DNA from: Arthrobacter sp. SW1
Lineage (GTDB): Bacteria; Actinomycetota; Actinomycetes; Actinomycetales; Micrococcaceae
DNA length: 64,000 nucleotides
Assembly (NCBI RefSeq): GCF_001766675.1
Contig: NZ_MJLT01000001.1
Location: 310,001-374,000 of the forward strand
Direction of reading: 5' to 3'
In this document: in pieces, positions 37,246 through 45,418 of the stretch
Position numbering within the stretch: position 1 is the stretch's first letter
Layout: each line of letters starts with the position of its first letter
The notes under the pieces: generated by a model
What the model was told of the DNA's origin: nothing
Database searches by the model: none
Seen by the model: the letters and a program-made list of their open reading frames with translations, nothing else
Position numbers and translations under genes: made by a program

Positions 37246-40200
37246 GTGCCAGAGCAGCCAAGCCACCGTCTACCAGAGGAATTTGGCGGGAACGAGTGGC
37301 TCGTTGACGAACTGTACGAGCGGTACCAGCAGGACAAGAATTCGGTCGACGCCAAGTGGTGGCCTCTTTTCGAATCCTTCACCACCGCTGACGGCACTTC
37401 TTCCAACGGAACCTCCGCCGCCCCCGCTAACCCCGCAACCCGAGAACTTCCTGTCGTAGCACAGGCCCCGGCGCCCACGGCAACGGCGCCCGCCCCGGCG
37501 CCTGCTGCACCTGCGGCTCCCCCCGCCGCGCAGGCTCCGGCCGCAGCCCCCGCTGCTGCACCGGCGGCCCCCGCAGCACCGGCCAAGAAGGCTCCGGCCA
37601 CTGTCGCCAAGGACGGCGCACAGAAGCCGGCCCCCGGCCAGGCCCAGCCCATCCCCGCGCAGCTGCCCAAGAGCACCAAGGCGCCCACCCCGCCCGAGGA
37701 AGACGTCGTCTCCGTCCTCCGCGGCCCGGCAAAGGCCATCGCCGCCAACATGGTGACCAGCCTTGAGGTTCCGACCGCCACCAGCGTCCGCGCCGTGCCG
37801 GCCAAGCTGCTGATCGACAACCGCGTCGTCATCAACTCCAACCTGGCCCGCGCCCGCGGCGGCAAGGTCTCCTTCACGCACCTCATCGGCTACGCCGTGG
37901 TCCGGGCACTCTCCCAGTTCCCGTCCATGAACGTGTACTACGACGAGGTCGACGGCAAGCCCGTCGCCGTCCAGCCCGCGCACGTCAACTTCGGCATCGC
38001 CATCGACATGCCCAAGCCCGACGGCACCCGCCTCCTGATGGTCCCGAACATCAAGAAGGCCGAGACCATGAACTTCGCGGAGTTCTGGCACACCTACGAA
38101 GACCTCATCAAGCGGGCCCGCAACGGCAAACTCACCGCCGATGACCACGCAGGTACCACCGTCTCGCTGACCAACCCGGGCGGCATCGGCACCGTGCACT
38201 CCGTACCGCGCCTCTCCAAGGGCCAGGCCGCGATCATCGGCGTGGGCGCCCTCGACTACCCCGCCGAATGGCAGGGCGCCAGCGAGAAGATCATTGCCCA
38301 GAACGCCATCAGCAAGATCCTCACCCTGACCTCCACCTACGACCACCGCGTCATCCAGGGTGCCGGCAGCGGCGAGTTCCTGAAGCTGGTCCACCAGCTG
38401 CTGCTCGGCGCGCAGAACTTCTACGACGAAATCTTCGAAGCCCTGCGCATTCCCTACGAGCCCGTCCGCTGGAGCCCCGACCTGCAGGTCGATCCCGCCG
38501 ACGAGATCAACAAGGTTGCCCGCATCCAGCAGCTGATCCACTCCTACCGGGTCCGCGGCCACCTCATGGCCGACACCAACCCGCTTGAGTACGTCCAGCG
38601 CAAGCACCCGGACCTCGATGTCCTGACCTACGGCCTGACCCTCTGGGACCTGGACCGCGAATGGCCCACGGGCGGTTTCGGCGGCAAGCCGATGCTGAAG
38701 TTCCGCGACATCCTGGGCGTACTGCGCGATGCCTACTGCCGCACCACGGGCATCGAGTACATGCACATCCAGGACCCCAAGGAACGCCAGTGGTTCCAGG
38801 ACCAGCTGGAGCACCCGTACTCCAAGCCCAGCCGCGAAGAACAGCTGCGCATCGTCTCCAAGCTCAACGCTGCCGAGGCCTTCGAGACGTTCCTGCAGAC
38901 CAAGTTCGTCGGCCAGAAGCGCTTCTCCCTTGAGGGCGGCGAGTCCCTGATCCCGCTGCTGGACACCATCATCTCGGACGCCGCCGACGACGGCCTCGAT
39001 GAGGTCGCCATCGGTATGGCCCACCGCGGCCGCCTCAACGTGCTCACCAACATCGCGGGCAAGACCTACGCCCAGGTGTTCCGCGAGTTCGAAGGCACCC
39101 AGGACCCGCGCTCCGTGCAGGGCTCCGGCGACGTCAAGTACCACCTCGGCACCGAAGGCACCTTCACCTCGGACAACGGCAAGCAGACCAAGGTCTACCT
39201 GGCTGCCAACCCCTCGCACCTGGAGGCCGTGGACTCGGTCCTCGAGGGCATTGTCCGCGCCAAGCAGGACCGCCTGGACCAGGGTGAATCCTTCCCCGTG
39301 CTGCCGATCATGGTCCACGGCGACGCTGCCTTCGCCGGCCAGGGCGTGGTTGCCGAAACCCTGAACCTGTCCCAGCTGCGCGGCTACCGCACCGGCGGCA
39401 CCATCCACATCATCGTGAACAACCAGGTGGGCTTCACCACCGCGCCGTCCTCCTCCCGCTCGTCCACGTACTCCACGGACGTTGCGAAGATGATCCAGGC
39501 ACCGGTCTTCCACGTGAACGGTGACGATCCCGAGGCCGTGGTCCGCGTGGCCCAGCTGGCCTACGAGTTCCGCCAGCGCTTCCACAAGGACGTCATCATC
39601 GACATGGTGTGCTACCGCCGCCGCGGGCACAACGAGGGCGACGACCCCTCGATGACCCAGCCGCTGATGTACAACCTGATCGAGGCGAAGCGCTCCGTCC
39701 GCAAGCTGTACACCGAATCCCTGATCGGCCGTGGCGACATCACCGAGGAAGAAGCCGAGCAGCTGCTCCGCGACTACCAGGAACGCCTGGAGCGGGTCTT
39801 CGCCGAGACCCACGCTGCGCAGACTTCGCCCATCCCGATCATCACCGCGGACTCCGCCGCAGTGTCGGGCATCGAGCGCCCCATCGCCCAGCAGGCAGAC
39901 TCCGGAACCAACTCGCCGGCGTCGACCGCCATCTCCGCCGAGGTGCTCCAGCACATCGGCAAGGCACACCTTGAGATCCCTGAGGACTTCACCGTCCACT
40001 CCAAGCTCAAGCAGCTCCTCGAGAAGCGCGAGCAGATGTCCCGCGAAGGCGGCATCGACTGGGGCTTCGGCGAGATCGCGGCGTTCGGTTCGCTCATCAT
40101 GGAAGGCGTCCCGGTCCGCCTGGCAGGCCAGGACTCGCGCCGCGGCACCTTCGTGCAGCGCCACGCGGTCTTCCACGACCGCATCAACGGCAACGAGTGG

Positions 40201-41070
40201 ATGCCGCTGGGCAAGCTCAGCGACGACCAGGCCAAGCTGTGGATCTACGACTCGCTGCTGTCCGAATACGCCGCCATGGGCTTCGAATACGGCTACTCGG
40301 TGGAGCGCCCCGATGCCCTGGTGCTGTGGGAAGCGCAGTTCGGCGACTTCGTCAACGGCGCGCAGACCATCATCGATGAGTTCATCTCCTCGGCCGAGCA
40401 GAAGTGGGGCCAGCGCTCCTCGCTGGTGCTGATGCTGCCGCACGGTTACGAAGGCCAGGGACCGGACCACTCCTCCGCCCGCATCGAACGCTTCCTGCAG
40501 CTGTGCGCCGAGGACAACATGGTGGTCGCCAACCCGACCACTGCCGCCTCGCACTTCCACCTGCTGCGCCGCCAGGCATACAGCCGGCCCCGGAAGCCGC
40601 TCATCATCTTCACGCCGAAGCAACTGCTTCGCCTGAAAGCAGCGGCCTCCGCCGTCGAGGACTTCACCTCGGGCGGCTTCAAGCCGGTCATCGGCGAGCA
40701 CGAGGCCCTGCAGAACGTTGACCGCGTGCTGCTGGTGTCCGGCCGCCTGTACTACGACCTGCTGTCCAGCCGCCAGAAGTCCGGCGACACCTCGACGGCG
40801 ATCATCCGCGTGGAGCAGCTGTACCCGCTGCCGCAGGCGGAGATCGAGGCCGAACTGGCCAAGTACCCGAACGCCGAGGTCGTCTGGGCGCAGGACGAGC
40901 CCGCCAACCAGGGCCCGTGGCCGTTCATCGGCCTGCACCTGCCGCAGGCGCTGGACCGCAAGATCAGCCTGGTGTCGCGCCCGGCATCGGCCTCCACGGC
41001 GGCCGGTTCCATGAAGCGCCACGCCGCCGAGCAGGCAACGCTGCTCAAGCAGGCCTTCGAACGCAAGTAG
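37246..41070 (+). CDS. kgd: Multifunctional 2-oxoglutarate decarboxylase/dehydrogenase E1-E2 (Kgd/OdhA)
   Basis: 1274-residue actinobacterial fusion acting at the 2-oxoglutarate step of the TCA cycle. The order is a short N-terminal helix for complex binding (about 1-40), an Ala/Pro/Lys-rich linker (about 45-145), an E2 succinyltransferase-like domain ending at DHRVIQGAGSGEFL (about 365-378), and a ThDP-dependent E1 (about 400-1274) with AIGMAHRGRLNVL and HGDAAFAGQG. GTG 37246 follows AGAGG. Unlike E2 proteins of other bacteria it has no lipoyl domain, as expected for this group. A strong terminator follows. Confidence 0.96.
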   Translation: MPEQPSHRLPEEFGGNEWLVDELYERYQQDKNSVDAKWWPLFESFTTADGTSSNGTSAAPANPATRELPVVAQAPAPTATAPAPAPAAPAAPPAAQAPAAAPAAAPAAPAAPAKKAPATVAKDGAQKPAPGQAQPIPAQLPKSTKAPTPPEEDVVSVLRGPAKAIAANMVTSLEVPTATSVRAVPAKLLIDNRVVINSNLARARGGKVSFTHLIGYAVVRALSQFPSMNVYYDEVDGKPVAVQPAHVNFGIAIDMPKPDGTRLLMVPNIKKAETMNFAEFWHTYEDLIKRARNGKLTADDHAGTTVSLTNPGGIGTVHSVPRLSKGQAAIIGVGALDYPAEWQGASEKIIAQNAISKILTLTSTYDHRVIQGAGSGEFLKLVHQLLLGAQNFYDEIFEALRIPYEPVRWSPDLQVDPADEINKVARIQQLIHSYRVRGHLMADTNPLEYVQRKHPDLDVLTYGLTLWDLDREWPTGGFGGKPMLKFRDILGVLRDAYCRTTGIEYMHIQDPKERQWFQDQLEHPYSKPSREEQLRIVSKLNAAEAFETFLQTKFVGQKRFSLEGGESLIPLLDTIISDAADDGLDEVAIGMAHRGRLNVLTNIAGKTYAQVFREFEGTQDPRSVQGSGDVKYHLGTEGTFTSDNGKQTKVYLAANPSHLEAVDSVLEGIVRAKQDRLDQGESFPVLPIMVHGDAAFAGQGVVAETLNLSQLRGYRTGGTIHIIVNNQVGFTTAPSSSRSSTYSTDVAKMIQAPVFHVNGDDPEAVVRVAQLAYEFRQRFHKDVIIDMVCYRRRGHNEGDDPSMTQPLMYNLIEAKRSVRKLYTESLIGRGDITEEEAEQLLRDYQERLERVFAETHAAQTSPIPIITADSAAVSGIERPIAQQADSGTNSPASTAISAEVLQHIGKAHLEIPEDFTVHSKLKQLLEKREQMSREGGIDWGFGEIAAFGSLIMEGVPVRLAGQDSRRGTFVQRHAVFHDRINGNEWMPLGKLSDDQAKLWIYDSLLSEYAAMGFEYGYSVERPDALVLWEAQFGDFVNGAQTIIDEFISSAEQKWGQRSSLVLMLPHGYEGQGPDHSSARIERFLQLCAEDNMVVANPTTAASHFHLLRRQAYSRPRKPLIIFTPKQLLRLKAAASAVEDFTSGGFKPVIGEHEALQNVDRVLLVSGRLYYDLLSSRQKSGDTSTAIIRVEQLYPLPQAEIEAELAKYPNAEVVWAQDEPANQGPWPFIGLHLPQALDRKISLVSRPASASTAAGSMKRHAAEQATLLKQAFERK

Positions 41071-41080
41071 GCAAACGGGG

Positions 41081-41119
41081 ATGCCCGGCCGGAGCTTTAC
41101 GCCTCCGGCCGGGCATTTC
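41081..41119 (+). terminator. Intrinsic terminator of kgd
   Basis: Perfect 14-bp stem ATGCCCGGCCGGAG / CTCCGGCCGGGCAT with an 8-nt loop, followed by TTTCT, 11 nt after the stop codon. Confidence 0.88.
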
Positions 41120-41196
41120 TGTTTAAATGGGTAGATGTGCCAGCCGTCCCGGCCCCGGCACGCAGCACGGACCGCAACGTTGGTGAAGAGGTAACA

Positions 41197-41796
41197 GTGG
41201 AAGACAGGAAGCTGCGCATCGCGGCTGTTGGAGATGAACTGCTCGCAGGACTCGGCGATCCGAGGGCCTTGGGCTGGCTGGGCCGCGTCCTTGCCCGCAC
41301 GCCCCAGGACTCCGTCGCGGTGGAGAGCTATTCGCTTCCCTGTCCCATGGAAGGCACCGAGGGCCTGGCGGGCCGCTGGCTGGACGAGGCGGGACGGCGT
41401 TTCAGCGATGCCCACGAGAATCGCCTCGTGATCGGCCTGTCGGCTCGTGACATCGAGTTCGGGCTGTCGACGGCGCGCAGCCGGCTCAACCTCGCCAACA
41501 TCCTGGACGGCGCCAGCCAGAACAGCGTGGAGGTGTTCGTCGTCGGGCCGCCTCCCGGCCTCGATCCCGCACGGAACCGCCGCCTTGCCGAACTCAACGC
41601 TGCGTTCTCGGACGTCACCACCCGCCGCAACCACCATTATGTGGACACCTTCTCGCCGCTGCTGAACCACGAGCAGTGGCGTACGGACCTCGCCTCCAAC
41701 GGCGGCACCCCCGGCCAGGCCGGCTACGGACTGATGGCATGGCTGGTGCTGCACCGTGGCTGGTTCCAGTGGCTGAGGATTGCCCAGCCGGAATAG
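41197..41796 (+). CDS. SGNH-hydrolase-fold protein lacking usual catalytic residues
   Basis: 199 residues with the overall block layout of GDSL/SGNH esterases: block I is AAVGDELLAGLGDPRALGW (residues 9-27) and the end reads NGGTPGQAGYGLMAW (about 168-182). The block I serine (GDS) is Glu14, and the block V D-x-x-H motif is replaced by N-G-G-T. Either the protein is a non-catalytic SGNH relative, or it uses other residues. GTG 41197 follows GAAGAGG by 5 nt and marks the start of the fold. No signal peptide. It stands alone between kgd and the DUF4097-PadR operon. Confidence 0.75.
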   Translation: MEDRKLRIAAVGDELLAGLGDPRALGWLGRVLARTPQDSVAVESYSLPCPMEGTEGLAGRWLDEAGRRFSDAHENRLVIGLSARDIEFGLSTARSRLNLANILDGASQNSVEVFVVGPPPGLDPARNRRLAELNAAFSDVTTRRNHHYVDTFSPLLNHEQWRTDLASNGGTPGQAGYGLMAWLVLHRGWFQWLRIAQPE

Positions 41797-41824
41797 GCCG
41801 GCTCCTGGTTTCCAGCGGATACCA

Positions 41825-41853
41825 TTGCCATGATCCAAGTTGCGATATATCGT
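41825..41853 (+). promoter_or_regulatory. Candidate promoter of the DUF4097-padR operon
   Basis: TTGCCA (41825-41830), 17-nt spacer, TATCGT (41848-41853). The -10 lies inside operator copy 1. Confidence 0.45.
41843..41852. promoter_or_regulatory. PadR operator copy 1
   Basis: Self-complementary CGATATATCG in a TTGCGATATATCG context. A second copy sits 24 bp downstream, centre to centre. Confidence 0.65.
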
Positions 41854-41866
41854 GACTTCATCAACG

Positions 41867-41876
41867 CGATATATCG
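41867..41876. promoter_or_regulatory. PadR operator copy 2
   Basis: Second CGATATATCG, flanked by GCAA so that the two copies form an outer inverted repeat (TTGCGATATATCG ... CGATATATCGCAA). It ends 17 nt before the DUF4097 ATG. Confidence 0.65.
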
Positions 41877-41893
41877 CAATTCTTGGAGGGGTC

Positions 41894-42751
41894 ATGTCTG
41901 AACAGAACTGGACCGTCACCGGCCCGCAAACCATTGACGTCGACGGCGTCCGCTCGCTCCGCCTGGGCATCGTCAAGGGACGCTTCGACATCGTCACGCA
42001 CGACGGACCCGGCACCCGGGTCGAGGTGTCGGACGTCGCCGGAGACCCGTTGAGCGTCGCCATCGTCGACGGCCGGCTGGAAGTCCGGCACCAGTTGCAG
42101 GGTGCACAGGGCTGGTTCCGGAACCTGATGGATTCCGTGAGCAACAGCAGCAACAACACGGCAGTCATCAGCATCGCGGTACCGGCCGGCATCATCGTGG
42201 AAGCCGGCACGGTCAGCGGTGACGGCATGGTCACCGGCACGTCCAGGATTACGCGGCTCAACACCGTTTCCGGCTCGGTCCTGTCCGACGGCACCAGCGG
42301 TGAGCTGCACGTGAACACCGTCAGCGGCGAGGTCATCGCGCGCGGCCACCAAGGAGTATTGACGGCCAAGAGCGTTTCGGGCGAAGTCACCGCCTCCGGC
42401 GACTTCAGCAACGTCCGCGCCACCACCGTCAGCGGCGACCTGAGCTTCGACCTGCTGGGGCATGCCAAGGACATCGCCGCGCATTCGGTGTCCGGGGACG
42501 TCACCATCAGGCTCCCGCAGGACATCGGCGCCGACGTCGCGGCGAAATCGGCCAGCGGAGCCGTGGTGCTCGACGGCCAATTCCACAACCACCCTGGCAA
42601 CAAGGTCCAGGCGACGCTTGGGCCCACGGAACGGGTCACGGTGATCCGCACCAACTCGGTCTCCGGCAAGACCTATGTGATCCACGGCAACGCGACGGCG
42701 AACGCCGCCGGCACCGCGAGCGGGCAGGCGCCGGGCGAAGGCGGTAACTGA
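41894..42751 (+). CDS. DUF4097 family beta-strand repeat protein
   Basis: 285 residues with a run of about ten short beta repeats, each carrying a variant of T-V-S-G-[DES] (for example LNTVSGSVLSD, VNTVSGEVIA, KSVSGEVTA), forming a predicted right-handed beta-helix. No signal peptide or membrane helix is seen. Function unknown; members are often encoded next to PadR regulators and thought to be stress or envelope linked. GGAGGG precedes the ATG by 3 nt. Its stop overlaps the padR start (TGATG), so it shares its regulator's transcript. Confidence 0.88.
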   Translation: MSEQNWTVTGPQTIDVDGVRSLRLGIVKGRFDIVTHDGPGTRVEVSDVAGDPLSVAIVDGRLEVRHQLQGAQGWFRNLMDSVSNSSNNTAVISIAVPAGIIVEAGTVSGDGMVTGTSRITRLNTVSGSVLSDGTSGELHVNTVSGEVIARGHQGVLTAKSVSGEVTASGDFSNVRATTVSGDLSFDLLGHAKDIAAHSVSGDVTIRLPQDIGADVAAKSASGAVVLDGQFHNHPGNKVQATLGPTERVTVIRTNSVSGKTYVIHGNATANAAGTASGQAPGEGGN

Positions 42752-43392
42752 TGCCGCCGGTCTTCGCCCACGGCGCGCTGCGGCTGTACCTGCTGGCACT
42801 GCTGGAGTCCGGGCCCAAGCACGGCTACGAGATCATCAAGGCGCTGGCCGAACGCTTCGGCGGAACCTACTCCCCCAGCGCGGGCACCGTCTATCCCCGG
42901 TTGGGCAAGCTCGAGGAAGAAGGCCTGGTGGCCACGGAGAACGACGGCCGCCGCACCAACTACTCGATCACCCGGGCCGGCCTGGCGGAGCTCGACAGCC
43001 GCCGCGCGGAACTGGCAGAGGTGGAAGCCGGAATTTCGGCCTCGGTCCGACGCCTGGCGGATGAACTCCGCGAAGACATCCGCAGCAACATGCGCGGCCT
43101 CCGGGCGGACCTCGCCGCGGGCGCCGAGTCAGCACGCGCAGCGGCCAGGGCTGGAAACACTGCCCAGGCCGGCGGCACCGCCAGCGCAGGGCCGCGGCCG
43201 GGACGGCACTCCTCCGAAAGCCTCCTGCTGCTGAAGGATGCGGAGCTCATGGTCCAGGCCTTCCGGGACGACATGCGGGTTGAACTTCGCAAGCACGCCG
43301 CCTCCGCCCAACTGACGCCGCTTACCCTCGAAACAGTGAAGACGGTGCTGGACCAGGCACGCATCGCCATCCGGAATTCCCTGAGTCCCTGA
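42751..43392 (+). CDS. PadR family transcriptional regulator
   Basis: 213 residues: an N-terminal winged helix (LYLLALLESGPKHGYEIIKA, about residues 12-31, then the wing YPRLGKLEEEGLV) and a long helical C-terminal part (about 80-213) for dimerisation, longer than in small PadR proteins. Probably represses its own operon through the two CGATATATCG boxes upstream of the DUF4097 gene. The ligand is unknown. Confidence 0.9.
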   Translation: MPPVFAHGALRLYLLALLESGPKHGYEIIKALAERFGGTYSPSAGTVYPRLGKLEEEGLVATENDGRRTNYSITRAGLAELDSRRAELAEVEAGISASVRRLADELREDIRSNMRGLRADLAAGAESARAAARAGNTAQAGGTASAGPRPGRHSSESLLLLKDAELMVQAFRDDMRVELRKHAASAQLTPLTLETVKTVLDQARIAIRNSLSP

Positions 43393-43491
43393 ACTCCCCC
43401 ACAGCACGCCCTGCCGGTTCGCGGCCCGGCCCCCGCATGTGGGAGACTGGAGGGCAGCTTTATTGAGTTCAAGAAACGAAGGAGGCCAGCT

Positions 43492-43566
43492 ATGAGCAAG
43501 CGTGCACGCAAGCGTCGTGACCGTAAGCGCGGCGGCGCAAACCACGGCAAGCGTCCCAACACCTGA
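43492..43566 (+). CDS. 50S ribosomal protein bL37 (24 residues)
   Basis: Encodes MSKRARKRRDRKRGGANHGK followed by RPNT, nearly identical in pattern to the tiny ribosomal protein bL37 seen in mycobacterial ribosome structures; some annotations call it an AURKAIP1/COX24-domain protein. Half the residues are Arg or Lys, as expected for an rRNA-binding peptide. A perfect AAGGAGG lies 6 nt before the ATG, indicating strong translation, and a terminator follows, so it is a monocistronic gene. Confidence 0.9.
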   Translation: MSKRARKRRDRKRGGANHGKRPNT

Positions 43567-43583
43567 GTTGTTGGCGTAAACGA

Positions 43584-43625
43584 CGGAAGGGCCCCGGAAC
43601 CATCAGGTTCCGGGGCCCTTCCGTT
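43584..43625. terminator. Bidirectional terminator between bL37 and rsrA
   Basis: Perfect 18-bp stem (43584-43601 / 43606-43623) with ATCA loop, followed by TT on the plus strand. It sits between converging genes, so it can serve both, though T-tracts are short. Confidence 0.75.
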
Positions 43626-43652
43626 AAGCGGAACCCGTCCGCTCGGCAGCGC

Positions 43653-43910
43653 CTAGACTTCAGCCGAATTCATCGAATGGATGCGGTCCAAGATGGAGTT
43701 CTTGAGGTTCTCCGGCGCCGATTCCGTGCACGAGCGCTTGACCACGGTGCGGATGACGCATTCGAGGTCATACTGCTCGGTGCACTCGGGGCACTCCTGC
43801 AGGTGCTGCTTGATCTCGGCGATGTCCTCGCGGGTCAGCGCACCGTCAAGGTATTCATAGATGCGCTGCATCCGCGCATCGTCGCAGTCGCCCAGTCCTT
43901 GGCAGCTCAT
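43653..43910 (-). CDS. rsrA: Mycothiol-system anti-sigma factor RsrA
   Basis: 85-residue zinc-binding anti-sigma factor (ZAS family). The redox switch is H36-x3-C40-x2-C43 (HLQECPEC) with upstream Cys3 and Cys9. Reduced and zinc-bound it holds SigR; disulfide stress forms a Cys bridge and frees it. It starts in a 4-nt overlap with the sigR stop, so the two are made in coupled amounts. Confidence 0.94.
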   Translation of the reverse strand: MSCQGLGDCDDARMQRIYEYLDGALTREDIAEIKQHLQECPECTEQYDLECVIRTVVKRSCTESAPENLKNSILDRIHSMNSAEV

Positions 43911-44638
43911 TTCCGTTTCTCCTGTTTATTGCTTGCGGCGTCTCCGGCGGGGGTGTCCGTGCCGCTCCTGATTCCACGATCGGCCGCGTAGTCGGCCAGC
44001 AGTTCCCGCAGCATCTTCCTGCCGCGGTGCAGCCGGGACATCACCGTTCCGATCGGGGTGTTCATGATGTCCGAAATTTCCTTGTAGGCGAAGCCTTCGA
44101 CGTCCGCGAAGTACACCGCGAGCCGGAACTCTTCCGGAATGGCCTGGAGCGCACGCTTCACATCGGAATCCGGAAGGTGGTCGAGGGCTTCGGCTTCGGC
44201 CGAGCGCAGACCGGTGGAGGTGTGCGATTCGGCCCTGGCCAGCTGCCAGTCCTCGATGGTGTCCGAGTTCGACTGCAACGGTTCGCGCTGCCGCTTCCGG
44301 TACAGGTTGATGTACGTGTTCGTCAGGATCCGGTACAGCCACGCCTTGAGGTTGGTGCCGGGATTGTATTGGTGGAACGCCGAGAACGCCTTGGTGTAGG
44401 CCTCCTGCACCAGGTCTTCGGCGTCCGAAGGATTCCGCGCCATGCGCATTGCCGCCGAATACAGCTGGTCGACGTACTGCATGGCATCCCGCTCGAAGCG
44501 GGCCCGCCGCTGTTCGGGCGTTTCGCTTGCGACATCGACGACGTCGGGGCCGGACTCTTCGACGGCGCTCTCCGCACCGCCGGGGTGCTGCTGCGCTGCT
44601 TCGTACATGGCCGCTGCGGCCGGGTCCAAGGTGCTCAT
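43907..44638 (-). CDS. sigR: RNA polymerase sigma factor SigR/SigH (short isoform)
   Basis: ECF (group IV) sigma factor controlling the thiol-oxidative stress regulon, 243 residues from ATG 44638. Region 2 contains [17 protein letters not shown] and [13 protein letters not shown], and region 4 has [20 protein letters not shown] and [17 protein letters not shown] lies 8 nt before the ATG, giving a near-leaderless constitutive transcript. The frame is also open upstream: TTG 44728 follows GGAAGGAG by 8 nt, and a SigR-type promoter lies further up, which would give a longer isoform with about 30 extra residues, as described in Streptomyces (SigR'). Confidence 0.9.
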   Translation of the reverse strand: MSTLDPAAAAMYEAAQQHPGGAESAVEESGPDVVDVASETPEQRRARFERDAMQYVDQLYSAAMRMARNPSDAEDLVQEAYTKAFSAFHQYNPGTNLKAWLYRILTNTYINLYRKRQREPLQSNSDTIEDWQLARAESHTSTGLRSAEAEALDHLPDSDVKRALQAIPEEFRLAVYFADVEGFAYKEISDIMNTPIGTVMSRLHRGRKMLRELLADYAADRGIRSGTDTPAGDAASNKQEKRK

Positions 44639-44646
44639 TGCGTCCA

Positions 44647-44652
44647 AGTCTA
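44647..44652 (-). promoter_or_regulatory. sigR P1 -10 box (TAGACT)
   Basis: TAGACT 8 nt before ATG 44638; the housekeeping-type promoter for the short isoform. Confidence 0.6.
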
Positions 44653-44812
44653 CTGTCACGCGACGCGCGCCCTTACCCGGCTCCCGGACCGGTGCCGGCA
44701 GTTCCTGGCGCTCTTTGACCAAGCTCAAGAAGGCGGCTCCTTCCACTCAATTCCGACTTCGCAGGCATCCGGCGCGCGGGCTTCCCCACGCGTTGCCGCG
44801 CCTTCTTCTCAC

Positions 44813-44838
44813 AACCGGCGCTCCCGGGCAAATATTCC
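44813..44838 (-). promoter_or_regulatory. sigR P2: SigR/SigH-type promoter
   Basis: On the minus strand GGAAT (44838-44834), exactly 18 nt, then GTT (44815-44813), matching the SigR/SigH consensus GGAAT-N18-GTT. It lies upstream of both possible sigR starts, so SigR should activate its own gene. Confidence 0.7.
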
Positions 44839-44907
44839 GCAAAGATGCAAGACTAGAACCGACTGCACCCCTTGACCGTTGCGCCAAGCCATCCAGGAGG
44901 CAAGACC

Positions 44908-45411
44908 ATGTCCCTCATCCGTTTTCTCGCCCGGCCGCTGCTGGCCTCAAGCTTCGTGGTTTCCGGACTCGACAAGCTCAAGAACACGGACGACACCGCC
45001 AAGCAGCTTTCCCCGCTGCTGCGCCGGGCCTCCGATTCCCTGCCCTTCCCCGCTGACGAGAAGCTCATCGCCCGCGTCATCGGCGGCACCCAGCTCGGCG
45101 CCGGCGCCCTGCTGGCCCTCGGCAAGCTGCCGCGTTTCTCCGCCGGCCTGCTCGCGGTGATTTCCGGGCTGAACACCTTCGTCGAGTGGCGCTCGGCGGA
45201 CATCAGCACCAAGGAAGGCCGCCTCGAACGCCGTTCGCAGCTCCTGAAGAACCTTTCCCTGACCGGCGGCGTGCTGCTTGCCGCCGTCGACACCGCCGGC
45301 AAGCCGAGCCTCGCCTGGCGCGCCGAACACCTCGCCATGGACGCCCGCAAGGCCGGCAGCAAGCAGCTGAAGAAAGCCCGTAAGGCCGTAGACAACGCAG
45401 TTGGAGCATAA
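44908..45411 (+). CDS. DoxX family membrane protein
   Basis: 167 residues with about four predicted helices; the first begins RFLARPLLASSFVVSGLDKL, the DoxX signature. The family has been linked to thiol/redox homeostasis in mycobacteria, but the reaction is unclear. CAGGAGG lies 7 nt before the ATG. The C-terminal 30 residues are Lys/Ala-rich and cytosolic. It is divergent from sigR, which may fit a role in oxidative stress. Confidence 0.88.
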   Translation: MSLIRFLARPLLASSFVVSGLDKLKNTDDTAKQLSPLLRRASDSLPFPADEKLIARVIGGTQLGAGALLALGKLPRFSAGLLAVISGLNTFVEWRSADISTKEGRLERRSQLLKNLSLTGGVLLAAVDTAGKPSLAWRAEHLAMDARKAGSKQLKKARKAVDNAVGA

Positions 45412-45418
45412 CGAACGC

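Noticed and set aside
37270..42669. 1799-codon open frame on the minus strand across kgd and DUF4097
   Set aside because: It is the antisense of strongly coding, recognised genes; GC-rich third positions create long open frames opposite genes. No domains visible.
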